Shown here in pieces: positions 45,111-56,749 of a DNA stretch of 64,000 bases. Source of the stretch: Parasitella parasitica. Taxonomy: Eukaryota; Mucoromycota; Mucoromycetes; Mucorales; Mucoraceae. Within the stretch, counting starts at the first letter, position 1; each line of letters begins with the position of its first letter. The notes beneath the pieces were generated by a model, which was given only the letters and a program-made list of their open reading frames with translations, was not told the DNA's origin and ran no database searches. Where the stretch lies: NCBI GenBank assembly GCA_025201805.1, contig MU619262.1, positions 197,817 to 261,816 of the forward strand, written 5' to 3'. The translations under genes and the position numbers were made by a program.

Positions 45111-46269
45111 TTATTGTTCTCGAACTGAAGGCTGCTCTTTGTCTCGCTCAGATGTTGACTGAGACCGGGGGCGAGGTAAATAGAGGCCATGAGCGTGTAT
45201 GTAATCAATGACAGGATTAGGCAGCAGGTATTTGATTGACATGCCTCTTTTCACAAAAAGTCTAATCTTTGTTGAACTAATGTCGTTGTGAATCAACTGC
45301 TTGATGACAGTAACGTTCATCTGATTGAGAAATATTAGCTACAGGTGCACCGCGCAGTGCAGACTTTACTCACTCTATGTTGGTACAATATATCGTGCGA
45401 TAATAAAAACCCATACACATCCGTGCCTGTTCTCTCGATAATGACGCTACCATAATGACCTACAATATGATGCAGCTTTTGACACTCTATTAGACGGCCA
45501 AGATATGCACTAGAACCAAGACAACTTACATCTTCAGGCGCCCAAACACCAGGATGGCCAAAAGAGGCTATCAAATCACCACCAGCCAACAGCATGATTC
45601 GAATCGTGCGTCTCTCGCCTTGAAAATGCGCATCATGAATACTGTACTCTTAGGTCAAACGAATACCTCACATACCTGATGCTGTCAAAATCCCGCCGCC
45701 GACAGTGTTCAATTCATGATCGAAATGGTCAAGCACAACGGCGGTTCTCTGGTACGTTGTCTGACGTGGTTCCCATGAATCGACCATCAGCCAATCCGAC
45801 GTTGTTTCCACAGCCAATTGACACATTTTTACACGATCCTCTGCTTTTGCTAATCCTTCCTTCATATAGTAATCAGAAACAGGAGAATAATACCCAGTCA
45901 GCAATTCGAATTCATTTCTTTCCTTGAAATGATCTTGAGCCATTTCTGTTTTTTTTTTTTTTTTTTTTTTTNNNNNNNNNNCAAGTTAAATGTTGTCAGT
46001 CGTCCAGAAATAAGCTTACCGAACATTCTCAAATGGAGATAAGTGACAGGCGAGAATGAGCCACATGCAACTAAAACTAGAGGGATTTTGCTGTCATCTA
46101 CAAGATACGTTAGTTGCCAGAAGGTTTCCTTCAAAAAATCCCACTTGCCTTTCATCACTGTTGGTAAAAAATGGCGAGGAAATTCATAAGCTGCGTTGAA
46201 TGAAAGAGGAGATAATTCGTACGGTGTCGATACTCTAGTGATTGAAGTTATATCCTCGCTAGGCTCCAT
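45111..46269 (-). CDS. NMA1: Nicotinamide mononucleotide adenylyltransferase
   Basis: Complement join 45111-45320, 45374-45475, 45530-45618, 45676-45945, 46020-46269; 306 aa. It joins NMN (or NaMN) and ATP to make NAD or its deamido form. Motifs: the nucleotidyltransferase block CGSFSPVTYLHLRMF (variant of GSFNPIT-HLRMFE), joined to GEMAQDHF; WEPRQTTYQRTAVVLDHF; MLLAGGDLIASFGHPGVWAPED; LHHIVGHYGSVIIER; and NDISSTKIRLFVKRG, the ISST-x-x-R signature. Intron 1 contains the ten-N assembly gap plus a 23-T tract, but both splice ends are present. Intron 3 (54 nt) has no stop and uses an AAAG acceptor. The extended tail after PRPRSQST is disordered. Confidence 0.95.
45972..45981. other. Assembly gap inside NMNAT intron 1
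   Basis: Ten Ns next to a T run (45949-45971). It falls in an intron, so the protein is not affected if the exon ends are correct. Confidence 0.97.
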
Positions 46270-47573
46270 TCTTGTAAAGTAGGGCAGTAGTGTATATGAA
46301 TTACTGGAAGAAAAAGGGAAATATCGTATGGACGCCCATTAATCTTTCTAAATCAGCTGAGAAATCAATTTTATGAATTTTCCCGCAATTATGGTACGAA
46401 AAGATTTTACATCTTTAAAATAGTAGTATCAAGATCTTGGTATAAAATAATTGGATATTTTGGCGTCAACAGTATAGCAGGAGCTTTATCAATGCCATGT
46501 ATTGTAACTGCTTGCGATTGAATCAAGCAGTTTGCTAATTTATATGAGGTTCAAGCCTGGTATACATTTTGCCTTAGATGAAACCTGCTCAGAGAAAAAG
46601 ATGGATATAATAAGCCTCCTTTTTTTTTTATCTTTTAGATGTGCTAAGTACGAATATTTTTCAATGTTGTAAGAATGCGCTGTCAAGCATGCAGCAGTAT
46701 ATCTTTTATCAGGATTGAGGTAAGGTTATCATGTACCGAATGTATACAAATACGTAAATACAATGCAATGATGATTCAAAGATATATGAACTTTGCAAGA
46801 TTTGTGTAAAGCATTGTAATTTTATTGAACAAAGATGATTACCATGGATTAGCAATTTTTCACCAAGGTGTGTATTAGTCGAATACGGCCAATAAAATAC
46901 AATTTAAGACAAAAAAGAAGCATATTAGTCGGAATAGCCATTTTAGTCCGAAATTGATATCAATTGCCTTTTTAATTAACGGTGAAAAGAAACCACATTT
47001 TACTTGAAATGTCTACCATTAGATGCACAGTTAAATGTTCTGCGACAGTTTTCAGAGCAATTATTAAAATTATTAATGAAAGAGTGGAGAAATTCATTTT
47101 TCTAATAAACCGAGTCTTGTCAGAAGATTAAAAGTGAAAACAAGGCATTAAATGTTTGGAAGAAGCATTCCTTTAAAAGAGGTGAGGTCATGATCCAATC
47201 GCATACATAAGCTAAATGCTAATTTCATCGTATGCTAGATGAGCTCTATATTGTCTGTACAAGATTGATACATACTGTCAGATTGCACAGTTTAGTTTTA
47301 CTCGGCAAAGGACCCGATGCTGACATTTCATCACTATAAGTATTAGAACAAACACACTATGACACAGCAAGAAAAAGAAAAGGCAATTGTGTTTGAACGA
47401 TGCACTAATAAAGGAGGAATCAGCTTTTTGCCGTAGCTGTCGCAATCTCGGGGGCGGAAAAGTAAAATAAAACCAAAATATTGTGGAAATTTCAAAAGCG
47501 TTCCTCTTCCTTTTTGTCATTATTATTCTTCTTTTTATATATACATATCAATCAACCCTTCGTATTGTTTAAA
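46270..47573. other. 1.3 kb divergent spacer, no gene seen
   Basis: AT-rich region between the NMNAT start and the UEV start. A TATATATA-like element lies at about 47536-47544, some 30-40 bases before the UEV ATG. The open frame at 47278-47520 (-) has no similarity. Confidence 0.55.
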
Positions 47574-48357
47574 ATGGCAAAAGGTAAGGTTTCCTGATAT
47601 TGGGTTAATAAAATAAGGGGGAGGGAAATTGTATAAAGAACAAAGCGGGAAAGGATAATGTTAAATTACGACTTTGCGAAAAAAGACAAAAAAGAAACAC
47701 CAAGAGGCGGCTGGGTGTTAGCCAACATGTTTCCACAAGTTTTATGCTAATACGCGTATTATTTCCATGATAGTTCCTCGCAACTTTCGTTTATTAGAAG
47801 AACTTGAAAAAGGTGAAAAAGGAATTGGCGATGGTGCTTGTAGCTATGGATTAGCTGACGACGACCTTCTTATGCACAAATGGCATGCTACTATCCTCGG
47901 TGCTCCTCATGTAAAAAACCAAGGATAATTAGACCACCACTCAAGACTACAAACTGACGTATTTATATTGTTTATTATAGTCAGTCCACGAGAATCGCAT
48001 CTACAGCTTAAACATATGTTGTAGTGATGATTATCCTGACAAGCCTCCTTTGGTTCAATTTGTATCCAAAATTAATTTGCCTTCGGTCGACCCTAAGAGC
48101 GGAAAGGCAAGTTTGAATAGAAAAAAAAAGGGGGGGGGGAAGAGAATAAATGCTGATTACGACCATGAATAGGTTGATTGCGCTCGTTTGCCTTGCCTTG
48201 CCCAATGGAAGCACAACTATACAATTGAGACTGTCTTGACTGAATTGAGAAGGTATGAGGTACATTTGAATGAATGTCAGATTCTGATTGACTTTGTAGA
48301 GAGATGGCTACTCTTGGACGCAAGCTGCCTCAACCCCCTGAAGGTGCAACATATTAA
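47574..48357 (+). CDS. MMS2: Ubiquitin E2 variant Mms2/UEV1
   Basis: Join 47574-47583, 47774-47910, 47981-48106, 48173-48252, 48300-48357; 136 aa, the family length. It pairs with Ubc13 to make Lys63-linked chains in DNA damage tolerance. The start MAK joins to [59 protein letters not shown] and [21 protein letters not shown] follow. As expected for a UEV, there is no catalytic Cys in the HPN region. The first coding exon is 10 bases. Intron 3 (48107-48172) begins GCAAGT, a GC-AG intron that is fixed by the protein match, and holds a 10-G run. Confidence 0.97.
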
Positions 48358-48787
48358 TCAATACTATACACATCAACATGAATACTTGAAATAAACACAT
48401 TTTTATACGCTAAGCGAGAGCTTGAGATTGCATACATGTCAATGGACACCCCCAAAACAATAGAGTGAAAGGGGAGCTCACGTTTTCACAATGGGTGTTC
48501 ACCCTTTGCCATTATTTCAGACTACACAGATTTATTCAAAACTTGACCTCTCTCATTGAACGATTGAACTGTTTTTGCGATTAAATGAATTTTATTGTGT
48601 TTTGGTTTGATATTTATATATATAAAAAGTTTTGGGGTAGGAGACATATTGGGAATTTAATACACATATATGTTTAAATGTATGAACACAAGATTTTTGG
48701 TTGTTTGTTGTTGTTGTTGTTGCTGACTATTTACAGTTGTATGTGTGTCACAAGATGATGAAACAAGAAGGAAGCAGGAAGCCATCT
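48358..48787. other. Convergent spacer
   Basis: About 430 bases between two 3' ends, with a (TTG)n repeat at about 48700-48723. No gene seen. Confidence 0.6.
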
Positions 48788-48979
48788 TCAGACCCTTTGT
48801 GCTGAAGAGTCCATTCGCTGCTCGTATGAAGGGACAGCTTTTCTTGCTCCACGATAGTTGATACGAACTTCATGCATTAAAGGGCTTGCTGCCAATTCAG
48901 CATCAAACACAGGTAAAGCCTGGCCAGTCGCAATGAATGTTATCAAGAATAAAGCAGTAATTTGGAAAAGACGGTTCAT
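48788..48979 (-). CDS. Small secreted peptide precursor
   Basis: 63 codons, no intron. The N-terminus MNRLFQITALFLITFIATGQA is a good signal peptide. The mature part is only ~42 residues (LPVFDAELAASPLMHEVRIN and so on), without Cys, with basic positions (RINYRGARKA) that could be protease sites, and ends SAQRV. I do not recognise a family. A TGACTCA site lies 163 bases upstream and an ATAAATA element about 55 bases upstream, which supports a real promoter. It could be a secreted signal or effector-like peptide, or a chance frame; the signal peptide makes chance less likely. Confidence 0.5.
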   Translation of the reverse strand: MNRLFQITALFLITFIATGQALPVFDAELAASPLMHEVRINYRGARKAVPSYEQRMDSSAQRV

Positions 48980-50593
48980 TTGGAATATAAGAAAAGAAAG
49001 AGAGATATCTGTAACAATTTCAAATTGGGGTGAGTATTTATGTGGTTGCTATGTGTAACAAACACCTATAAAAGGGAGCCTCCCCTCTCAAGTATCACAA
49101 TCTATACTCATGACGCGCCACCTCTGGCTTGCCAGACGATGTGACTCAACCGTTAATGTTTTTCAATGAATGCATGATTCAGTCATTTGTAGGATTCGTG
49201 TAAAAAAAACGTGATCATTTCTTACATACCGACTACAAAGATACGATTTTTTTTATAGTATCAAATCTTGAAAGACGATGCCCGGAAACTTATTTCCGAA
49301 GGTTAGCAGTGGGACAATATGTACCGTTGTTATTACCCACTCTCAGTACGAATCATTTATGGATATTAGGCAAACTTTACTTTTCAAAATTGATAAGAAA
49401 TTTCAATGCTATCAGATAATGGCCATTTACTTTGATAATATCACAGCATATATACCCTATGATCCTTACGCATCTCATTGTACTGTATGGTAATCGCCTC
49501 CTATGCAATCTACCTGTAATGTACGTATGTCTTAATCCTAAAAAGGCACAATTACACTCATTATGATGAAATGCAACAAAAGGGGTAAATTGTCTGTTGT
49601 TTGAAGAAAATGAAATACGGCGTAAGCTCGCATTAGTCACAGTTTGATTCAGCTCCTTTTTGTTCCGTGATGAATACAAACTATCAAGGTATTAGATTAG
49701 TCATTGGTTCATGTACGACGAACAGCTTTTCAATGCCCCAGGTTACTTTGTACAGACCTCAACTTTTGATATTGTTGTGCTGATGGCATATTCTTGGTTG
49801 CTTTCTCAACTTTTTGATTTTAAATATTTCTGTAAAACCTTGGATTGATTGGCCATGTACGTAAGCCTTATTTACAATCGCAGTGTTTGCAAAATGTTAT
49901 TTAGGGTGAGATTAAGTTGTGGAATAACATGTCTAATATGCGGATAATTAATATAATACCAACTGCTTGCTTTTATTTGCATTATTGTTATCAAACCTAA
50001 ATATGAATGTTTATCCATATTATTTATTATTTAATCGATCTGACCAACGATAGTCCAGGTATGAAAACAGTGTTGTTATGGCAGAGCTGCATCTTAATAT
50101 TGACAAAGCAGACTTGGCAATGAAAAGAATTTGAAGCGCAAAATGCGTGGAAAGTAGAAAACAATGAAATCCTTGGCTTCCTCGTATATATCGGTGCACG
50201 TTTCAAGTCGTTTTTGGGATGTTTTAGGACGGTTCAAAAGCGGCTTGAACCAAGTAAAATTTAGATGATAATCGTCATATAAAACTAGCTGAAATTGAAG
50301 CCATCGATAGCATATGTCAAGAGCGTTGTACGTCTGCTACCTAAGCATTAACTTTGAAAATACAAGTGGCAAGGTTTAAAATAATCATGAGATGTCTATA
50401 TTAAAAAAAAAACTGATTCTAATCCATGGCAGATGGCAGAAGCTAAAACTTGAAGCTGATTTAATTAGAGTTGCTGTGTTCTCGTCTTTAGCCAAAAGAT
50501 TGTTACGAGGATTGAATGTGACCTTTTTTAAACTGGAAGCCTTGATTCATCTTTGCAGCAATCCACGTCTTTTGTTTTTTCAAGACTTGGAGT
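48980..50593. other. 1.6 kb spacer, no gene seen
   Basis: AT-rich. Open frames at 49278-49493 and 49377-49679 show no similarity. The frame 50392-50676 overlaps Psf1 in another phase and is not supported. Confidence 0.55.
49142..49148 (-). promoter_or_regulatory. TGACTCA (Gcn4-type) upstream of the small secreted peptide
   Basis: Perfect AP-1/Gcn4 consensus, 163 bases from the start codon of the minus-strand peptide gene. Could be chance. Confidence 0.3.
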
Positions 50594-51208
50594 ATGGCAT
50601 CACCTGGAGAGGCAGCATACAAATTGGCCAAAGAAGCAAAACGCTCGGCAGACTTGACGGTTGCACCATACAATGACGACCTCGTTCAGAGCATTTGCCG
50701 AGAGATTCGACTTTTACACAATAGAGCCAAAGAAACTGTCAACACGATGAAATCAGACGAATCAGGCACTGCAGTGAACAATCCAAGCAATATGTCGCAA
50801 GTCATGCTGTATCATTTATCGGTAAAACGAAATAAAAGAGTACTGTTTGCGTATCATCGGCAACGGGTGAATAAACTGAAAGATATCCTATGGAACGTTG
50901 GCTTAAACTCAAAGTATCGCAGGGAAATCCTTGCCAGTTTAGGACCAAATGAACAGAAATTTCTAGATGAATATGGAGAATTAGTGAATTCTTATAAACA
51001 AAGCTTCTTGGAGGTGGACATTGGTGGACCCAGTGGAGGCGGATTAGATCCACCCGTTGATTTGTTTATTGAAGTGCGTGTTTTGCGAGATGCAGGAGAA
51101 ATCAACACAGAGTACGGCTCACTAAATCTGTCAAAAGGAAACCAGTTCTATGTGAAAAGAACCGACGTTGAATCATTGATTAAAGCTGGATATCTCGCCC
51201 ATGTATAA
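50594..51208 (+). CDS. PSF1: GINS complex subunit Psf1
   Basis: 204 aa with no intron, which is rare in this window. Psf1 is one of four GINS subunits of the CMG replicative helicase. The N-terminus MASPGEAAYKLAKEAKRS and the following helix (PYNDDLVQSICREIRLL) match the family. HLSVKRNKRVLFAYHRQRVNKLKDILWNVG is the conserved A-domain helix pair. The C-terminal B domain VDLFIEVRVLRDAGEINTEYG ... QFYVKRTDVESLIKAGYLAHV is complete. Length equals that of yeast and animal Psf1. Confidence 0.95.
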   Translation: MASPGEAAYKLAKEAKRSADLTVAPYNDDLVQSICREIRLLHNRAKETVNTMKSDESGTAVNNPSNMSQVMLYHLSVKRNKRVLFAYHRQRVNKLKDILWNVGLNSKYRREILASLGPNEQKFLDEYGELVNSYKQSFLEVDIGGPSGGGLDPPVDLFIEVRVLRDAGEINTEYGSLNLSKGNQFYVKRTDVESLIKAGYLAHV

Positions 51209-51277
51209 ATAAGCAAAAATAACAAAAATAAAATATCCATCACCATTGTATGTAGTTTTTATTATGTATACATGTGT

Positions 51278-51865
51278 TTACTCTTCGGCTGCTGTTAAGG
51301 GCTGTTTAAAGAAATCCTTTTCGTGCTGTGTCTTTTCCTCTCTTGTCTTGTTGGCAAACCCTCCCTTTAATCCGCCTGAAGCCTCGTACGCATACATGGT
51401 AGCTCCAACAGCAGCGCAACCAGCGCACATTTTGGCAAATGAGTGACCTACGCAAATGTCAATATGCTGCTTTGGCTGATGCTCGACGCTTAAAAAAAAT
51501 AAAAAAAAATAAACACTCACTCTTGATGCCAGCCAACATGCCAGCTGCACAGCCACCAACAGCAGCGTTGATGGCATCATCTTGCTCACGAATACCCTTT
51601 GCTGCACACTCGCCAAGAGAGAAAATACCGCCCATAGCAGCTGTTTTCATACAATTAGTTGAAAATGCCATGTTTTCGCTTTTTTTTTTTTTTTTTTTCT
51701 ATTACCAAAGAAAGCAATAGTGCCACCAGTTCTAGTGAAAACACCTCTAGCGCCAGTTGTGTGCTTTTGAGCTGTGTTTTGCATAGTAGATACAAAAAGA
51801 CCGATACCGCCTGCAATACCAGCGGTTTTACCAGCTTCAACAATGCAATCCTTCGAGTTGGTCAT
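51278..51865 (-). CDS. Mitochondrial complex I subunit, NDUFA11/B14.7-like (Tim17 family)
   Basis: Complement join 51278-51447, 51521-51640, 51706-51865; 149 aa. Four short hydrophobic, Gly/Ala-rich segments (AGKTAGIAGGIGLFVSTM; GGIFSLGECAAKG; INAAVGGCAAGMLAGIKS; CAGCAAVGATMYAYEASGG) give the Tim17/22/23-type fold. The NAAVGGCAAGMLAG block is what NDUFA11 and fungal 21.3 kDa complex I subunits carry, so an accessory inner-membrane subunit of NADH dehydrogenase is the best call; another Tim17-family protein cannot be excluded. Intron 1 holds a T/A homopolymer; all phases close. It is convergent with Psf1. Confidence 0.8.
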
Positions 51866-52137
51866 ACTTTTTTGATATTAGTTTTTTTTTTGTTTAGGTA
51901 CAAGGAAATCAAAAATTTAAACAGAAAGAAGCGGGGTGATTCAAATTGGAAGCAGCCAACCCCCTCCCTCACCATTAAAACAGAATCATAGAGATTCTTA
52001 GGAATACGTCACTGGGTCTATTGATCATCCGAAGCTGCTAGGGACACACTACATCCAACTCTTTTTTGTCTTCCATTCAAGAGGCGCAGAAGGCTGCGAA
52101 AAGCTTTTTTCAAGTTGTTTATAAACATTTTTTCATC

Positions 52138-55100
52138 ATGGCAGACGGTAAGTGGATGGGCAGTATATCTTATTGGAGACGGTGCATACTAAAGAATCAA
52201 TTAATGTCGTAGATATTGAAAACGAAATCAAGGCAGCTCAAACGAAACGCACTAAAATCACAGACAAAGACATCAGTAAAGCCGTGCTCGATAATGAAAA
52301 CCACGCCAGCTTGACTGGCCTCTCGTACGACACAGACCTCTATACGACAGACAAATTTGCCGGCTACTCTACATCATTGGCTGCGGACGACGAGGAAGAT
52401 GAGGACGATGAAGTATATCAAGAAACAAAACGCAGATTAAACTCTTACACAGCATCAAAAGACATTTTGAACGAAGCAAGAGAAGGCTCTGATGCTCATG
52501 ATCCGTTTGCCGATACAATGCGTGAACGTACAATTGCCGGCAGACAAGATGAATATCAGCAACGCAGATTCAATCGCATGCTGTCACCTAGCAGAAAAGA
52601 CGCCTTCAGCCAAAATCAAGTTGATGAGGGAGAATCTAGAACTTATTCAGAGGTTGCTCGCGAAGCAGAATTAGAGAGAGAAGAAAAGCGAGTTCTAGCT
52701 ATCATTGCTCAAAAGAAGAAGGAGGAATCCGAGACTGGTGTTAGTGCTCGAGTGCAACAACAACAGCATGTAGAGGAAACACCAACCTCCCGCAAAAAGA
52801 GAAGATGGGACGTAGCCACGCCTATCAGCCAAAACGTGGATGCTACGCCTGTTGGCAGCGCTAAAAGATCTCGCTGGGACGCGACTCCTGTACGCAGCAA
52901 CGACCCTGACGCCACGCCTGTTCGTTCCTCCGAGTGGGATGCGGATGCCACTCCTCGCGACACAGCCAAAAGATCTCGTTGGGACGCAACTCCTGTTGCT
53001 GGCTCTGTGAATGATTTATCAATGGCGACACCTGTTGGCGGTATGGGTATGATGACACCTACGCCTGGCCAAATGTCTCAACTGACTGCTGAAGCTACAA
53101 ATGCGTTGCGTTGGGAGCGTGAATTAGATAGTCGCAATAGGCCTCTTTCTGACGAGGAACTGGATGCCATGTTCCCTACTACCGGCTACAAGGTCCTTGA
53201 ACCTCCAGCAGGCTATGAGCCTATTCGTACACCTGCTCGTAAATTGACAGCTACTCCCACACCCATGGGAGACAACGGTTTTGTCATGCATGAAGAACAA
53301 AGGCAAGTTGTAGCTCTAGATCTTCCTCAAGAGATTCCAGGTGTCGGTGCTTTGCCATTCTTTAAGGAAGAAGATATGCAACACTTTGGCAAATTGTTGG
53401 ACGATAAAGATGAAGGAGCCATGTCAATGGATGAACTCAAAGAGCGTAAAATCATGCGTCTGCTTTTAAAAATCAAGAATGGCACGCCTCCTATGCGTAA
53501 AGGTGCTTTGCGTCATATCACTGACAAGGCTCGTGATTTCGGTCCTGGCCCGCTATTCAACCAAATCCTGCCATTGCTCATGTCGCCCACGTTGGAAGAC
53601 CAAGAACGCCATCTTTTGGTCAAGGTCATTGATCGTATTCTGTATAAACTGGATGATTTAGTCCGCCCCTTTGTTCACAAGATTTTGGTTGTTATTGAAC
53701 CTCTTTTGATCGACGAGGATTACTATGCTCGCGTAGAAGGCCGTGAAATTATCTCTAATCTGTCAAAGGCTGCTGGTCTCCCTACCATGATTACTACTAT
53801 GCGTCCAGATATTGATCATGCTGATGAATATGTGCGTAATACCACTGCTCGTGCTTTCTCTGTTGTGGCCTCAGCTCTTGGTATTCCAGCCCTCTTGCCT
53901 TTCTTGAAGGCTGTTTGTCGCTCCAAAAAGTCATGGCAAGCTCGCCATACTGGTATCAAGATTGTGCAGCAAATCGCCATTCTTTTAGGCTGTGCTGTGT
54001 TGCCTCATCTCAAAAATTTGGTTGAAGCCATAGGCCATGGCCTTGAGGATGAACAACAAAAGGTGCGCACCATCACAGCTTTGGCTATCGCTGCTTTAGC
54101 TGAAGCTGCTGCTCCTTATGGTATTGAATCGTTTGATTCTGTTCTCAAGCCTTTGTGGACAGGTATTCGCAAACATCGTGGTAAGGGTCTTGCTGCCTTT
54201 TTGAAGGCCATTGGTTACATTATCCCTTTGATGGATGATGAATATGCCAACTACTATACAAAAGAAGTGATGGTCATCCTGATTCGAGAGTTTCAATCCC
54301 CTGACGAAGAAATGAAAAAGATTGTCTTGAAAGTGGTCAAACAATGCGCTGCCACGGACGGTGTTATGCCTGCCTATATCAAAGAAGAGATTTTGCCCGA
54401 GTTCTTCAAGCATTTCTGGGTACGCCGTATGGCTCTTGATCGTCGTAATTATAAGCAAGTAGTCGAAACCACTGTCGAACTTGCCAATAAAGTGGGTGTT
54501 GCTGAGATTGCTAGTCGCATCGTCAATGATTTGAAGGATGAGAGCGAACCCTATCGTAAAATGGTCATGGAAACAATCGAGAAGATTGTGTCCAACCTGG
54601 GTGCTGCTGACATTGATCCTCGGTTAGAAGAGCTACTGATTGATGGTATCTTGTATGCTTTCCAAGAACAAACTGTAGAAGATGTTGTCATGTTGAATGG
54701 TTTTGGCACAGTTGTCAATGCACTTGGCATGCGTATCAAACCCTACCTCCAGCAAATTTGTTACACTATTTTATGGCGTCTTAACAACAAATCCGCCAAG
54801 GTGCGTCAACAAGCTGCGGATTTAATTTCACGCATTGCTGTTGTTATGAAAAGCTGTGGTGAGGAGAGCCTAATGAGCCAGCTTGGTCAAATTCTTTATG
54901 AATATTTGGGCGAAGAATATCCAGAGGTTTTGGGTTCCATCTTGGGAGCACTTAAATCCATTGTCAATGTTATTGGTATGGCTAGTATGACACCACCCAT
55001 TAAAGACTTGCTCCCTCGCTTAACACCCATTCTGCGTAATCGTCATGAGAAGGTACAAGAGAACTGCATTGATCTGGTGGGCCGTATTGCTGATCGTGGA

Positions 55101-55947
55101 GCGGAATATGTCTCTGCTCGGGAATGGATGCGTGTTTGTTTCGAACTGCTGGATCTTTTAAAGGCACACAAAAAGGGTATTCGTCGTGCTTCTGTCAATA
55201 CCTTTGGTTATATTGCCAAGGCCATTGGCCCTCAAGACGTATTGGCTACATTACTCAACAATCTTAAGGTGCAAGAACGTCAAAATCGTGTGTGTACAAC
55301 AGTTGCTATCGCTATTGTAGCAGAAACTTGTGCTCCCTTTACCGTTTTGCCTGCTTTAATGAATGAATATAGGGTCCCTGAGCTGAACGTGCAAAATGGT
55401 GTCTTGAAATCGCTTTCTTTTATTTTTGAATACGTTGGCGAAATGGGTAAAGATTATATCAATGCTGTAGCACCGCTCTTGGAAGACGCTTTAATGGATC
55501 GTGATCTTGTTCACAGACAGACTGCATGTACCACTATCAAACACATGGCATTAGGTGTTGTTGGCCTTGGGTGTGAAGATCCTCTCCGCCATTTACTCAA
55601 TTACATTTGGCCCAATATCTTTGAAACTAGGTAAGTTTCTTTTTAATTCATCCTTTGTTTTTTTTTTTATTTTGTTTTTTAATTGATATCTTTTGTCTAG
55701 TCCTCATGTCATCAACGCAGTGATGGAGGCTATTGAAGGTCTTCGCGTGGCGCTTGGCGCAGCAACAATCCTCCAATACACTGTACAAGGCCTTTTCCAC
55801 CCGGCAAGAAAAGTCCGTGAGGTTTATTGGAAGATTTATAACACATTATATATTGGTAGTCAAGATGCTTTGGTCCCATTCTATCCAAGGCTAGAGGATG
55901 ATGAACGAAACAAGTATCGACGTACGGAATTGGATTACGTTCTCTAA
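52138..55947 (+). CDS. SF3B1/HSH155: Splicing factor 3B subunit 1 (SF3b155)
   Basis: Join 52138-52147, 52213-55630, 55701-55947; 1224 aa. SF3B1 is the HEAT-repeat core of the U2 snRNP SF3b complex and grips the branch site. The first coding exon is 10 bases (MAD). Residues ~215-330 carry repeated RWD-x-TP motifs ([18 protein letters not shown]), the U2AF-ligand and phosphorylation region. HEAT repeats run from about 440 to the end with near-identity to animals, including [20 protein letters not shown], where the Lys equals human Lys700, a cancer hot spot; it is wild type here. The C-terminus [26 protein letters not shown] is complete. An SF3B1 with intact branch-site contacts fits the strong CTAAC branch sites seen in this window. 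Confidence 0.98.
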
Positions 55948-56174
55948 TCACATCATTCTTTGTTATTCATAACACAAATTATATAATAAAACGCACTACT
56001 ACATCATTTCAGACAAAGTTTATGTCATTTTTTATTCAGTTCTAAAAACTATCAGTCGCCTACTTTAATATCATCTTTTGTATTGCAAACAATATCTATT
56101 GCCTGTCTCTGAGTTCTTCTACAATGTCATATGTAGTAGGCATCAATACACACGTTTTCAAATATGATAATACA

Positions 56175-56175
<1 letters not shown>

Positions 56176-56229
<54 letters not shown>
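56176..56229. repeat. (TAA)n microsatellite
   Basis: About 18 uninterrupted TAA/ATA units. Confidence 0.95.
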
Positions 56230-56230
<1 letters not shown>

Positions 56231-56650
56231 CCCCTCTTTAGACGTTATGATATCAATAAACCACTAGTAAGGGCAAATCTAGTTGTATAGTAGTAGTGGT
56301 TAAATAACAAAATAATGCCAAGTTGCTAAATAGTGTTGAGATCACGATTCACGCCCTCAAGTAATAGCAATACATATCCAAACTTGTACCTTGTCTATTG
56401 CTAGGCAATTACTTTTATAACAACTACAGCACATAGGACTGATCAACGATATGCAAATATACCTCTATGGTAAGAGATCTAAATTAATCTACACTTTGTT
56501 TTCCGGATCAAGACAACGAATATTAAATAACGATCCCAATTTTTATGGTTTAAAATTACATAACTAAAGACAAGCTAACTTGCAGAATTATAATTGTAAA
56601 TTTTCTCAAATTTACTGCTGCATCTGTATATAATTTATTGTACAAGCATA

Positions 56651-56653
<3 letters not shown>

Positions 56654-56684
<31 letters not shown>
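56654..56684. repeat. (TA)n microsatellite
   Basis: About 15 TA units close to the PRPP synthetase stop codon. Confidence 0.93.
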
Positions 56685-56687
<3 letters not shown>

Positions 56688-56749
56688 TGTATATATATAT
56701 TATCGCCAGTCAAAAATGTTTTGTTCTGTTGAGTGAAACGGGCATTGTC

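Larger units (their letters stand above)
55948..56749. other. Convergent spacer with two microsatellites
   Basis: Contains (TAA)n at 56176-56229 and (TA)n at 56654-56684. An ATAATAAAAC element about 35 bases after the SF3B1 stop is a possible polyadenylation signal. No gene seen. Confidence 0.65.

Noticed and set aside
50392-50676. 94-aa frame overlapping the Psf1 start
   Set aside because: It overlaps Psf1 in another phase and has no similarity; Psf1 has a complete N-terminus at 50594.
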